This document shows positions 53,257-62,280 of a stretch of DNA of 64,000 nucleotides, piece after piece. The position numbers and the translations under genes were made by a program. The notes below the pieces were generated by a model. That model did no database searches and was not told the origin of the DNA. It saw only the letters and a list, made by a program, of their open reading frames with translations. Where the stretch lies: contig NZ_JAELTN010000001.1 in the NCBI RefSeq assembly GCF_016428855.1, forward strand, positions 124,001-188,000. Reading direction: 5' to 3'. The number at the start of each line of letters is the position of its first letter. The first letter of the stretch is position 1. The DNA is from Pedobacter sp. ASV28 (lineage in GTDB: Bacteria; Bacteroidota; Bacteroidia; Sphingobacteriales; Sphingobacteriaceae).

Positions 53257-53274
53257 TTAGGCACAAATGCCTAA
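53257..53274. promoter_or_regulatory. Palindrome in the divergent region of the XRE gene
   Basis: TTAGGCA (53257-53263) and TGCCTAA (53268-53274) are perfect inverted repeats around CAAA. A further half-site GCCTAG lies at 53290-53295. It is a candidate autoregulatory operator of the XRE protein encoded at 53230; the assignment is inference. Confidence 0.45.
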
Positions 53275-53320
53275 TTTTAAATTATTATTGCCTAGCTTTA
53301 AGTTAAAACTTAACGCAATT

Positions 53321-53638
53321 ATGTTCAAATTCATTATTTTTTTAATTATACTCTTGTTTTCTAGCTGCACCGAAAAGCAAAATAAATGGTTACATGATCG
53401 AACCTATTTGATTCTCTTTTCAGAAGAAATCTATGCAAATGGCTCTGCACTTGTTTTATACGAGGTCTATAAAGTTGACCAAGACCACAACAAGCTCACA
53501 AATGAGGAATCCAAGGTGGATTCAAACTGCCTATTTCTAACCTCGCCAAACAGAGCCGAAGTTAAGTGTTTGGTCGATAGTTTTAAACAAAAATATTCCG
53601 ATTCCAGAATTTATTTGAACAACTATCTTCATGAATGA
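53321..53638 (+). CDS. Small hypothetical lipoprotein
   Basis: A 105-residue protein from MFKFIIFLIILLFSSCTEKQ with lipobox Cys about 16. The mature part has no recognised motif. The frame opens 18 codons earlier, but the signal-like start at 53321 is preferred. It is divergent from the XRE regulator gene and may be controlled by it. Confidence 0.55.
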   Translation: MFKFIIFLIILLFSSCTEKQNKWLHDRTYLILFSEEIYANGSALVLYEVYKVDQDHNKLTNEESKVDSNCLFLTSPNRAEVKCLVDSFKQKYSDSRIYLNNYLHE

Positions 53639-53878
53639 AAAGAATTTATCAAAATAATAATTATTTCACCTACAAATAAAAAATTAGGGCAAAGTGTAGT
53701 AAAACAAAATTATATTTCTGTTTTATTTAAAATCAGCATCCTTAAACACACCACCAAATAGACCGTGTAAAATTTACCATTTCAAAAAACGGTATAAAAA
53801 CCAATAAGTCTGTTGGTTTAATGCTTACCTCATGATGTTTTTACATATTCCAATACAAAAAAATACAAGAAAATAAAT

Positions 53879-53886
53879 TAGATTTG
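53879..53886 (+). promoter_or_regulatory. -7 box TAGATTTG of pdhA
   Basis: A perfect TAnnTTTG match, 30 bp before ATG 53917. No -33 box at the right spacing. Confidence 0.45.
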
Positions 53887-53916
53887 CTCTCGTAAATAAA
53901 ATTATAACATCAAAAC

Positions 53917-54912
53917 ATGAGTGCAGTAGAAATTAATAAAGATACCTATTTGAAGTGGTTTGAGTCGATGTTGCTAATGCGCAAGTTCGAAGAGAAGACT
54001 GGGCAACTTTATGGTCAGCAAAAGATCAGGGGATTTTGTCATTTATACATTGGTCAGGAAGCCGTAGTCGCAGGGGCAATTTCTGCAATGGGCCCTGGTG
54101 ATTCAATGCTTACTTCTTATAGAGATCACGCTCATGGTTTAGCGTTAGGTATGAGTGCCGACAGTATCATGGCCGAGATGTACGGAAAAGCAACTGGCTG
54201 CTCAAAAGGCAAGGGCGGTTCTATGCACATTTTCAGTAAAGAGCATAATTTCTACGGAGGACATGGTATTGTAGGAGGGCAAATGCCTTTAGGTGCTGGT
54301 ATTGCTTTTGCCGAAAAATATAAAGGCACCAAAAATGTAAATATTTGTTACATGGGCGACGGTGCTGTGCGTCAAGGTGCTTTGAACGAATCATTTAACA
54401 TGGCCATGCTATGGAAATTACCTGTAGTTTTTATTTGCGAAAACAATGGTTATGCCATGGGGACTTCGGTAGAGCGTACCACCAACATGACCGACATTTA
54501 TAAAATTGGTTTAGGTTTCGATATGCCTTGTGCCCCTGTAGACGGTATGGACCCTGTAGCAGTACACAATGCCATGGACGAAGCCATTCAACGTGCCCGT
54601 GCTGGCGAAGGCCCAACGTTCTTAGAAATGAGGACCTATCGTTACCGTGGACACTCCATGTCTGACCCTGCAAAATACCGTACTAAAGAAGAATTGGAAG
54701 AGTATAAAGCTAAAGATCCAATTGAGCAAGTAAGAGAAGTTATCCTTAAAGAAAAATATGCCGACGAAGCTTGGATTACCGAAATCGAAGAAAAAGTAAA
54801 AGGGATTGTAGATGCTTCCGTAAAATTCGCAGAAGAATCTCCATGGCCAGAACCTGAAGAATTGTTCACCGATATTTACGTTCAAAAAGATTATCCTTTT
54901 CAACAAATTTAA
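53917..54912 (+). CDS. pdhA: Pyruvate dehydrogenase E1 component, alpha subunit
   Basis: A 331-residue thiamine-diphosphate enzyme subunit, decarboxylating pyruvate. The GDGA (147-150)..ENN (175-177) ThDP/Mg motif is intact, and MYRDHAH-like SYRDHAHGLALG and GGSMHIF segments flank the active site. YRYRGHSMSDPAKYRTKEE is the phosphorylation-loop-like region shared by E1-alpha proteins. E2 follows after 141 bp, with a GTCAT repeat between. No E1-beta gene is present in the window. Confidence 0.93.
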   Translation: MSAVEINKDTYLKWFESMLLMRKFEEKTGQLYGQQKIRGFCHLYIGQEAVVAGAISAMGPGDSMLTSYRDHAHGLALGMSADSIMAEMYGKATGCSKGKGGSMHIFSKEHNFYGGHGIVGGQMPLGAGIAFAEKYKGTKNVNICYMGDGAVRQGALNESFNMAMLWKLPVVFICENNGYAMGTSVERTTNMTDIYKIGLGFDMPCAPVDGMDPVAVHNAMDEAIQRARAGEGPTFLEMRTYRYRGHSMSDPAKYRTKEELEEYKAKDPIEQVREVILKEKYADEAWITEIEEKVKGIVDASVKFAEESPWPEPEELFTDIYVQKDYPFQQI

Positions 54913-54933
54913 TTTTTAATTTTAAGCACTCAC

Positions 54934-55014
54934 GTCATGCTGACCACGAAGTAGCTGCAAAGCAAATTTATTTCAGCATCAGCTAAACAGACCCTGAAAC
55001 AAGTTCAGGATGAC
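54934..55014. repeat. Dispersed inverted repeat, GTCATGCTGA type
   Basis: GTCATGCTGA (54934-54943) faces TCAGGATGAC (55005-55014), one mismatch. It lies between pdhA and the E2 gene, where it may weaken read-through. Confidence 0.6.
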
Positions 55015-55053
55015 AAGAGAGCAAAAGACAAGCATTCAAATAAAGATATATAA

Positions 55054-56709
55054 ATGGCTGAAGTAATTAAGATGCCTAAAATGAGCGACACCATGACCGA
55101 AGGGGTTTTGGCGAAGTGGCACAAAAAGGTAGGCGATAAAGTTAAAAGCGGAGATGTTTTAGCAGAAGTTGAAACAGACAAGGCGACGATGGACATGGAG
55201 TCCTATTGGGATGGGACTTTGTTATATATTGGCATTGAAGAAGGACAAGCCGTACCTATCGATGCGCCAATGGCCGTTATTGGTAAGGAAGGCGAAGACT
55301 ACAAAGCTGCTTTAGCTGCAGAAACTGGAAGTCAGCAATCCGAAAGCCCAAAAGCTGCCGAAGCTCCAAAAGAAGAAACTAAAGCAGAAGCTGCACAAGG
55401 TGGCGGCTTAAGCGAAGCAGAACTTTCTGCAAAGGGTATTACGGTTATTCGTATGCCTTTGCTAAGTGATACCATGACTGAAGGTGTTATTGCCGAATGG
55501 CATAAAAAAGTAGGCGATAAAGTAAAAGACGATGATGTACTTGCAGACGTAGAAACCGATAAGGCCACCATGGAAGTAATGGGCTATGCAACTGGTACTT
55601 TATTACATATTGGTGTTGAAAAAGGCCAAGCTGCCAAAGTAAATGGTATTATTGCCATTGTTGGTCCAGAAGGCACAGACGTGTCTGGCATTTTAGCTGG
55701 TGGTGCTGAGTCTAAAGCTGAAAGTCAAAAGACTAAAGACCAAAGTGAACAATCATCAACGAAAGAAGAAGCGCCAAAAGAAGAAGAAAAAGCTCAGGTT
55801 GTTTCTAATTCAAACGGTGGCCGTATCATTGCATCGCCTTTGGCTAAGAAAATTGCAAAGGAAAAAGGAATTGACTTGGCACAGGTTGCTGGTAGTGCAG
55901 AAGGTGGTCGTATCATTAAAAAAGATATCGAAAACTTTACCCCTTCCGCTGCACCTGCTAAAACTGATGCTCCAGCGGCTTCATCCGAAAAAGCTGCTGC
56001 CCCAGTGATCCCAACCTATGTTGGCCAAGAGAAATATACAGAGAAACCCGTTTCGCAAATGCGTAAGGTAATTGCCAAGCGTTTAGGCGAAAGCTTGTTT
56101 ACTGCACCACATTTTTACCTAACCATCAGTATCGACATGGACAATGCAATGACAGCCCGTACGGCAATCAATGCAGTAGCTCCGGTAAAAGTTTCTTTCA
56201 ACGATATCGTAATCAAAGCAGTGGCTGTTGCTTTAAAACAACATCCGGCGGTTAACTCCTCATGGCAAGGCGATAAAATCCGTTTTAATGAACACACCAA
56301 TATTGGTGTAGCCATGGCAGTTGAAGATGGTTTATTAGTACCAGTTGTTCGTTTTGCTGACGGTAAATCTTTATCTCATATTTCTGCTGAGGTTAAAGAG
56401 TACGGTGCTAAAGCAAAAGCTAAAAAACTACAACCTTCAGATTGGGAAGGTTCAACTTTCACCGTATCTAACTTAGGTATGTTTGGTATCGATGAGTTTA
56501 CCTCGATCATCAATTCGCCAGATGGTGCAATTCTATCTGTAGGTGCCATACAAGCAGTACCAGTAGTTAAAAATGGCGCAGTAGTACCAGGAAATGTAAT
56601 GAAGTTAACCTTAGGCTGCGACCACCGTGTAGTAGATGGTGCAACTGGTGCAGCTTTCTTGCAAACTTTAAAAGGTTTGTTAGAAGAACCAATTAGGTTG
56701 TTGGCATAA
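55054..56709 (+). CDS. pdhC: Pyruvate dehydrogenase E2, dihydrolipoamide acetyltransferase
   Basis: A 551-residue core protein that transfers acetyl groups to CoA. There are two lipoyl domains (lipoylated Lys43 and Lys170 in ETDKATM), separated by Ala/Glu/Pro linkers, then a peripheral-subunit-binding domain at about 257-295 (ASPLAKKIAKEKGID) and the catalytic domain from about 320, ending CDHRVVDG with active-site His524. Encoded with E1-alpha. The E1-beta and E3 partners must be encoded elsewhere. Confidence 0.94.
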   Translation: MAEVIKMPKMSDTMTEGVLAKWHKKVGDKVKSGDVLAEVETDKATMDMESYWDGTLLYIGIEEGQAVPIDAPMAVIGKEGEDYKAALAAETGSQQSESPKAAEAPKEETKAEAAQGGGLSEAELSAKGITVIRMPLLSDTMTEGVIAEWHKKVGDKVKDDDVLADVETDKATMEVMGYATGTLLHIGVEKGQAAKVNGIIAIVGPEGTDVSGILAGGAESKAESQKTKDQSEQSSTKEEAPKEEEKAQVVSNSNGGRIIASPLAKKIAKEKGIDLAQVAGSAEGGRIIKKDIENFTPSAAPAKTDAPAASSEKAAAPVIPTYVGQEKYTEKPVSQMRKVIAKRLGESLFTAPHFYLTISIDMDNAMTARTAINAVAPVKVSFNDIVIKAVAVALKQHPAVNSSWQGDKIRFNEHTNIGVAMAVEDGLLVPVVRFADGKSLSHISAEVKEYGAKAKAKKLQPSDWEGSTFTVSNLGMFGIDEFTSIINSPDGAILSVGAIQAVPVVKNGAVVPGNVMKLTLGCDHRVVDGATGAAFLQTLKGLLEEPIRLLA

Positions 56710-56718
56710 TCAAACAAC

Positions 56719-56801
56719 TGTCATTCCCCTCGCTGTCATTTCGAGGGAAGCGTAGCGACGAGAAATCTAATCAGATTCTTCACTTCGTTCAGAATGACAA
56801 G
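56719..56801. repeat. Dispersed inverted repeat, GTCATTCC/GTCATTTCGA type
   Basis: GTCATTCCCCTCGCTGTCAT then TTCGAGGGAAGCGTAGCGAC, with a right arm AGAATGACAA at 56791-56800. Internal AGAAATCTAATCAGATTCTT forms a small stem. Confidence 0.65.
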
Positions 56802-56812
56802 CGATAATATTC

Positions 56813-56847
56813 AAAAGGCTTCCAAATTGGGAGCCTTTTCTTTTTTA
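56813..56847 (+). terminator. Terminator of the PDH E1-alpha/E2 unit
   Basis: AAAAGGCTTCC pairs with GGGAGCCTTTT (56829-56839) and is followed by CTTTTTT. Confidence 0.85.
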
Positions 56848-56917
56848 AAAAAAGCAATCTTGTTACTACTATTCATGCCAGTCCCGCTTTTCGTTTCAAT
56901 CTTTTGCCATGTTCGTT

Positions 56918-56940
56918 ATTGCGAGGAACGAAGCAATCTC
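56918..56940. repeat. GCAAT-type dispersed repeat
   Basis: TTATTGCGAGGAACGAAGCA then ATC matches the reverse complement of the motif at 5899-5931 and the end of that at 13171-13242. Confidence 0.6.
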
Positions 56941-57065
56941 AAGCAAAAGTATTTCCACTCCAATCGAGTTTAAATAACAAAAGCCTGCAAATATTCCCTC
57001 ATGGAGAAGCTATTAAGCCTTTTAGTAAAGAAATAGCAATCAGCTCGATTAAAATAATAGGACTG

Positions 57066-57100
57066 AAGACTTACGAAGTTTTTGAAACTTCGTAAGTCTT
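57066..57100. repeat. Perfect short palindromic dispersed repeat
   Basis: AAGACTTACGAAGTTT - TTG - AAACTTCGTAAGTCTT, a 16-bp perfect stem with 3-base loop. It is the short form of the 721-803 and 25412-25495 elements. Confidence 0.9.
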
Positions 57101-57303
57101 GGAAAGATAATGGCCCACCTTCGAAAATTAACCCTTATGCACATCATTTTGATGGCTGTAAGGAAGAGAAATCTAAAGAAGAGAGACTGCGATTTGCCAG
57201 ATTTCTAAATACGCCGAGAACCATATCTAAATGACGAGCAAATTCCCCATACATGACAGCCCAACCTTAAGTCTTATACCTTTTACCTTTCGCCTTAATT
57301 AAC

Positions 57304-57311
57304 TACTTTTG
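57304..57311 (+). promoter_or_regulatory. -7 box TACTTTTG abutting hisS
   Basis: A perfect TAnnTTTG match ending 4 bp before ATG 57316, implying an (almost) leaderless transcript. Confidence 0.5.
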
Positions 57312-57315
57312 CCAC

Positions 57316-58698
57316 ATGTCAATTACCAAGCCAAGCTTACCCAAAGGAACAAGAGATTTTTCACCACAGGAAATGGTGAAACGCAACTATATTTTCGACA
57401 CCATCAAAACTGTTTTCCGCAAATATGGTTATGCAGAAATACAAACACCCAGCATGGAAAACCTGCAAACCCTAACTGGTAAATATGGCGACGAGGGTGA
57501 TAAACTGATTTTTAAAATCCTTAATTCTGGCGATTATTTAGCTAAAGTTGACGAAACACTCCTTACCGCCCGCAACTCGCAGCTTGCAATTTCTAAATTA
57601 TCAGAAAAAGCACTTCGCTACGACTTAACCGTACCTTTTGCCCGCTATGTGGTCATGCACCAAAGCGAAATATCTTTTCCATTCAAGCGTTTCCAAGTGC
57701 AACCTGTTTGGCGTGCAGATAGACCGCAGAAAGGACGCTATAGAGAGTTTTACCAATGCGACGCCGATGTGGTAGGCTCCCCTTCCCTATTAAACGAAGC
57801 AGAGTTTATTTTAATCTACCATGAAGCTTTAACCAACTTAGGTTTAAAAGACTTCGACATTAAGATCAATAACCGCAAAATATTAAGCGGTATTGCCGAA
57901 ATTATTGGCAAACCTGAGCTGATTGTAGATATGACCGTTGCTATTGACAAGTTAGATAAGATCGGTTTTGAGGGGGTAACCAAAGAACTCTTAGCGCGTG
58001 GATTTACGGAAGCCGATATCGATAAATTGAAGCCTGTTATTTTATTGGAAGGTGCTAACAATGAAAAGTTGGAAAGTTTGAAGTCTGTTTTAGCCAATTC
58101 TGAAATTGGTCTAAAAGGCATTTCAGAAATCGAAACTGTATTTGATTATGTATCCAAACTCACCACCCACAACCCACAACTTAAAACAGCTATCGAACTA
58201 GACATTACCTTAGCCCGTGGGCTAAACTACTATACCGGCTGTATTTTCGAGGTAAAAACCAATGAAGTTGCCATGGGCAGCATTGGTGGTGGTGGCCGTT
58301 ATGATGATTTAACCGGCATGTTTGGCCTAAAAGATTTAACAGGTGTAGGCATTTCTTTTGGAGCAGACAGAATTTATGATGTGCTGGAAGAACTTAATCT
58401 ATTTCCTTCATCGGCAGCACAAGGTACCACAGTATTGATCAGTAATTTTGATGAAAATGCCGAATTATATGCTTTGCCCATCCTCCAAGCATTGAGAAAT
58501 GCCCATATATCTTCCGAACTTTACCCAACATCAGCTAAGCTGAAAAAGCAAATGAGCTATGCAGATGCCAAAAATATCCCCTATGTTATATTAATTGGAG
58601 AGGAAGAAATTCAGAGTGGCCAGCTCACCTTAAAGAATATGGCAAGTGGTGAGCAGCAGAAGTTAGTTTTAGCAGAGATTATTGAACGACTGAAATAA
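57316..58698 (+). CDS. hisS: Histidyl-tRNA synthetase
   Basis: A 460-residue class II aminoacyl-tRNA synthetase. N-terminal [12 protein letters not shown], motif 1 helix region, motif 2 ([29 protein letters not shown]) and the histidine-specific [14 protein letters not shown] are present, with a C-terminal anticodon-binding domain from about 375 ([20 protein letters not shown]). The length is about 30 residues above E. coli HisS because of an insert in the middle third. Monocistronic. Confidence 0.95.
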   Translation: MSITKPSLPKGTRDFSPQEMVKRNYIFDTIKTVFRKYGYAEIQTPSMENLQTLTGKYGDEGDKLIFKILNSGDYLAKVDETLLTARNSQLAISKLSEKALRYDLTVPFARYVVMHQSEISFPFKRFQVQPVWRADRPQKGRYREFYQCDADVVGSPSLLNEAEFILIYHEALTNLGLKDFDIKINNRKILSGIAEIIGKPELIVDMTVAIDKLDKIGFEGVTKELLARGFTEADIDKLKPVILLEGANNEKLESLKSVLANSEIGLKGISEIETVFDYVSKLTTHNPQLKTAIELDITLARGLNYYTGCIFEVKTNEVAMGSIGGGGRYDDLTGMFGLKDLTGVGISFGADRIYDVLEELNLFPSSAAQGTTVLISNFDENAELYALPILQALRNAHISSELYPTSAKLKKQMSYADAKNIPYVILIGEEEIQSGQLTLKNMASGEQQKLVLAEIIERLK

Positions 58699-58707
58699 TT
58701 GCCCTGC

Positions 58708-58790
58708 CGTCATTTCGACGAAGCATGAGGAGAAATCTGTGCTATTAGTACAGCTGTCGGATAGATTTCTCTCTAGCGTTCGAAATGACG
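58708..58790. repeat. Dispersed inverted repeat, CGTCATTTCGA/TCGAAATGACG
   Basis: CGTCATTTCGA (58708-58718) and TCGAAATGACG (58780-58790) are perfect; the inner AGAAATCT and AGATTTCT form a second stem. It lies between the convergent hisS and thioredoxin-like genes and may terminate both. Confidence 0.8.
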
Positions 58791-58795
58791 TACTA

Positions 58796-59398
58796 TTAAC
58801 GTAACTGCTTCAACAAATCGTTAAGTTCTTGCTGGGTCGTTAGGGTTTTGTCTTTGGCATACCAACCGTGAAGTTTTTCTGCCAACTCTGGCATTTCAAC
58901 ACCTTCTTTTTTCCAATCTGCCAAAAGACTTTGTAAAATAGCTGGCCTTGGCCCCCACTTGGGCAATAACAGCTTTCCTTCTTCATCCAAAATCAACAAA
59001 ACCGGAATAGCTCTTCCGCCATTGGTTAGGTGTGCATCAATCAATGGAAGATTCTTATCCCGTAGCGTCAACTTCAATGTAAATTGATCAGGTGCAGCCA
59101 ATACCACTTTGTTAATTACCGGCACAATCTGGGCCGCATCACCGCACCAACCCTCGGTAATGACCAACAAATTATATTTTCCCTTTAAATTGTTTAGGGT
59201 ACTCAACAACTCATCGCTTAGCACGGTGGTTTTGTCTACCCTGTTCATACGCTGTACATTCATTTTGGTGTAATGTAACATCGCTTCAGAATTGTCTGGA
59301 CCGGTAGTTTTTCCTTGAGCCAAAAGCTCATCTACCAAATTTCTATAGCTATCATAAGCTACTGCTTCTTTATCAAAAATATTACTGTAATTGAGCAT
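58796..59398 (-). CDS. Thioredoxin-family protein with single-cysteine motif
   Basis: A 200-residue protein whose residues about 75-180 show a thioredoxin fold with EGWCGDAAQIVPVIN (one Cys, WCGDA instead of WCGPC) and a cis-proline region AIPVLLIL. This matches a thioredoxin-like family of Bacteroidota predicted to be cytosolic. A single cysteine would favour a monothiol or non-redox function. There is no signal peptide. Confidence 0.8.
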   Translation of the reverse strand: MLNYSNIFDKEAVAYDSYRNLVDELLAQGKTTGPDNSEAMLHYTKMNVQRMNRVDKTTVLSDELLSTLNNLKGKYNLLVITEGWCGDAAQIVPVINKVVLAAPDQFTLKLTLRDKNLPLIDAHLTNGGRAIPVLLILDEEGKLLLPKWGPRPAILQSLLADWKKEGVEMPELAEKLHGWYAKDKTLTTQQELNDLLKQLR

Positions 59399-59483
59399 AA
59401 AACCGCTGTAATAAAATGGTTACGCCTATCTTTTAAAGCCTTAATTCACGAGATTTGTGCCCACATAAATAAAACCGAATTAA

Positions 59484-61964
59484 ATGGATAGGATTAAATA
59501 CAAAGTTCTTTTATTAGCACTTGTTATTTGTATGATAACTGTAAAAATTTATGGTCAAACAAATAACAGTGGAAAAATCAGTGGAAAAATTATCGATGCA
59601 CAAACCAATGAAACCATACCTTACGCTTCTGCCGTACTAACCGACAGAAAAACAAAAGCAACCGTTAGAATTGTTCAATCAGATTTAGAAGGAAATTTTG
59701 CCATTCCCAACCTAGCTAATGGCATATATACGTTTAAGGCCAGCTATGTAGGCTACCAAACCATGGTCAGGGATTCTGTAGCCATTACCAATTCCGTTAA
59801 AAACATAAACTTGGGTACCATCAAAATGAAAACGGGCAAAGGAAACCTGCTTAATGAAGTTAATGTTACGGCTCAAAGACCTACCATGCAACTGGGCATT
59901 GACAAGAAAGTTTTCTCGGTAGACCAAAGTGTAGTAAGCGAAGGTGGTTCTGCCACAGATGTTCTACAAAATGTACCTTCAGTACAAACAGACATGGACG
60001 GAAATGTGTCGTTGAGGGGTTCGAACGCAAGGGTATTAATTGATGGCAAACAATCACTCATTGGTGGCGGCGATGTAGCCCAAATTCTTGCTTCTATCCC
60101 AGCAAGCTCCATAGAGAGTATTGAGGTAATTACCAATCCCTCCTCCAAATATGATGCCGAAGGACAATCGGGCATTATTAACATCATCCTAAAGAAAAAT
60201 AAAAAACTGGGTCTTAACGGCAATGTAGCACTAACCGCAGGGAACAGAGACAACTACAATGCTTCGACCAATCTTGCCTTTCAAAACAAAAACATTAACC
60301 TTTATGCAAATTACAGCTATCGTTATGGGAACAGACCTGGTAGTGGCTACAACAACACTTCTTATGACAACGAGTTCAAAGGTGTTGGGTATATAAACCA
60401 AAACAACATTTCTAACGAATTAGAAAAGGGCCACAATGCAAAAGTGGGTATAGACTATAATGTTACTGATAAAAGCACGGTAAGTCTTTCGGGAGGCTTC
60501 AATTCTAGAGATAACACAGAAGATGAAAACTTAAGTATTAACGAATACAGTAAATCCTATTCTCCCGTAAACCTATCTAATAGGGTTAACAACAGGGATC
60601 GTAAAGGCAACAATTATGACCTGAGTTTAGATTTTCTCCAAAAATTCAAGAAAAAGGGAGAAGAGCTTTCTTTTAATGCAAGCTATGCCCAAGGAAGCAA
60701 TAATTCATATCAGCTATTCAACACGAGCAAATACTTCGAAAATGGGGCTTCTATTTCTCCCCTATTATTTCAACAACGGACCAACAGACCTAGCGACAAC
60801 AAAAATTACAACGTGCAGCTGGATTATACTTTGCCACTAAATGCAAATTCACGCATAGAAGCTGGTTATAGAAGTCAGTTCCGCAATTCAAATAGCAGTA
60901 CCGTTGCCGACTCGCTCATTAACAATGTGTACGAATTTAGCCGTACCTTAAGTAATGATTTTAACAGTGAAGATTATGTACATGCCCTTTATGTCAACTA
61001 TCAAAATCAAATTAAAAACTTTGGCTATCAAATAGGTCTAAGGGGCGAAGATGCTGCATTAGAAACACAAATGGGTGCTTACGACATGAACAGAAACATC
61101 AGTTATACACCTGGAAGAGTTGCTTATACCCGTTTGTATCCGAGTATTTTCCTAACGCAAAAGCTTAAAAACGAACAACAAATTCAATTAAGCTACAGCC
61201 GCCGGGTTAATCGTCCCCGTGGTTGGGACACTAATCCTTTCTTAGACGTTTCAGATCCATACAACTACCGCATGGGTAACGTTAATCTACTACCTGAAGA
61301 TGTGCACGCTTTTGAGTTTAGCTACAGCAGATTTTTCAAAAAATTCTCGTTGGTCTCTTCAGTATACTTCCGTAAAACCAATGATGTAATCCAACGTATA
61401 AGGTATCAACTTGAAGATGGAATTAGCCTAACCATACCACAAAACCTCACGAATGCTAAAAACAGCGGTATTGAGCTAATTGGAAAATTTGATGTAGTGA
61501 AGAAATGGAATTTCACGACCAATTTCAACTTATATCACCGAAAGATTGCAGGAGTACCAAGTCTTGGAACCTTTGATAATGAAGGGGTGAGCTACAATGC
61601 AAACCTTACCAATAACATTTCATTACCTTATAACCTTACCTTACAACTAAGAGCCGATTATCGTTCAAATGAAGTAACTGCGCAAGGTACCTTTAAGGCC
61701 ATGTACGGTTTTGATGCAGGGGCTAAAATGGACTTGATGAACAAAAAAGCCAGTTTAAGCTTCAACATTAGAAACCTATTCAACACCCGTAAATTCCAGA
61801 TGGAATTTGAAAATACAGGTTCTTCTATAGACTTTAGTAGAGCTAGGGCTGGCAATATGGGTTCCTTAACTTTCTCTTATCGTTTCGGAAAATCAGACTT
61901 CAGCCAGAAGAAAAATAAAAAAGCTAATCAGGAAGGTCCGAGACCTGACGAAGAAACGTTTTAA
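59484..61964 (+). CDS. TonB-dependent receptor / outer-membrane beta-barrel family protein
   Basis: An 826-residue outer-membrane protein: signal peptide (cleaved near YGQ, residue 26), a carboxypeptidase-regulatory-like domain (SGKISGKIIDAQTNETIPYASAVLTDRKT, residues about 30-105), a plug domain (VLQNVPSVQTDMDGNVSLRG, VLIDGKQSL, SSKYDAEGQSGIINIILKK) and a long barrel of the OMP_b-brl_3 type from about 240. No SusD-like partner follows. A second gene of the same type lies 316 bp downstream. Ligand unknown. Confidence 0.88.
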   Translation: MDRIKYKVLLLALVICMITVKIYGQTNNSGKISGKIIDAQTNETIPYASAVLTDRKTKATVRIVQSDLEGNFAIPNLANGIYTFKASYVGYQTMVRDSVAITNSVKNINLGTIKMKTGKGNLLNEVNVTAQRPTMQLGIDKKVFSVDQSVVSEGGSATDVLQNVPSVQTDMDGNVSLRGSNARVLIDGKQSLIGGGDVAQILASIPASSIESIEVITNPSSKYDAEGQSGIINIILKKNKKLGLNGNVALTAGNRDNYNASTNLAFQNKNINLYANYSYRYGNRPGSGYNNTSYDNEFKGVGYINQNNISNELEKGHNAKVGIDYNVTDKSTVSLSGGFNSRDNTEDENLSINEYSKSYSPVNLSNRVNNRDRKGNNYDLSLDFLQKFKKKGEELSFNASYAQGSNNSYQLFNTSKYFENGASISPLLFQQRTNRPSDNKNYNVQLDYTLPLNANSRIEAGYRSQFRNSNSSTVADSLINNVYEFSRTLSNDFNSEDYVHALYVNYQNQIKNFGYQIGLRGEDAALETQMGAYDMNRNISYTPGRVAYTRLYPSIFLTQKLKNEQQIQLSYSRRVNRPRGWDTNPFLDVSDPYNYRMGNVNLLPEDVHAFEFSYSRFFKKFSLVSSVYFRKTNDVIQRIRYQLEDGISLTIPQNLTNAKNSGIELIGKFDVVKKWNFTTNFNLYHRKIAGVPSLGTFDNEGVSYNANLTNNISLPYNLTLQLRADYRSNEVTAQGTFKAMYGFDAGAKMDLMNKKASLSFNIRNLFNTRKFQMEFENTGSSIDFSRARAGNMGSLTFSYRFGKSDFSQKKNKKANQEGPRPDEETF

Positions 61965-62280
61965 AAGTTTCGATACAACATTTAAAAATTTTTAAAGAAA
62001 AGAAAAAAATCCCGTAAGAAAATTAAACCTTATGGGATTTTTCATATCAAAAACACGAAAAAAGATCACTTTGAAATAGCAAGTATGCAAAACAACAACA
62101 TTACCTATCTATTTGCATGGCAAGATGCTATAAGAACTAGCTAATAATCACTCTTGTTTGATAATGTTTACATGCTATCTTTAGGTTTATAGTATAACCA
62201 AATAGGAGCATAAAGTTGAATTTTATGCTGTTTCTTAATATCTTGCATATATTACCTTGATCCTTAGACCAAAACAAACG
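61965..62280. other. 316-bp intergenic region between tandem receptors
   Basis: It contains one terminator (62005-62043). The remainder shows no coding frame and no clear promoter boxes. Confidence 0.55.
62005..62043 (+). terminator. Terminator of the 59484-61964 receptor gene
   Basis: AAAAATCCCGTAAG pairs with CTTATGGGATTTTT (one mismatch), followed by TCAT. Confidence 0.8.

Larger units (their letters stand above)
56710..57315. other. 606-bp intergenic region between the E2 gene and hisS
   Basis: No coding sequence was found. It contains the repeat at 56719, a terminator at 56813, a GCAAT-type motif at about 56918-56940, a perfect palindrome at 57066 and the hisS -7 box. The region looks like a collection of repeat remnants. 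Confidence 0.6.

Noticed and set aside
55700..56008. 102-codon frame inside the E2 gene
   Set aside because: Its lysine/leucine-rich product is an out-of-frame reading of the Ala/Glu/Lys linker of dihydrolipoamide acetyltransferase.
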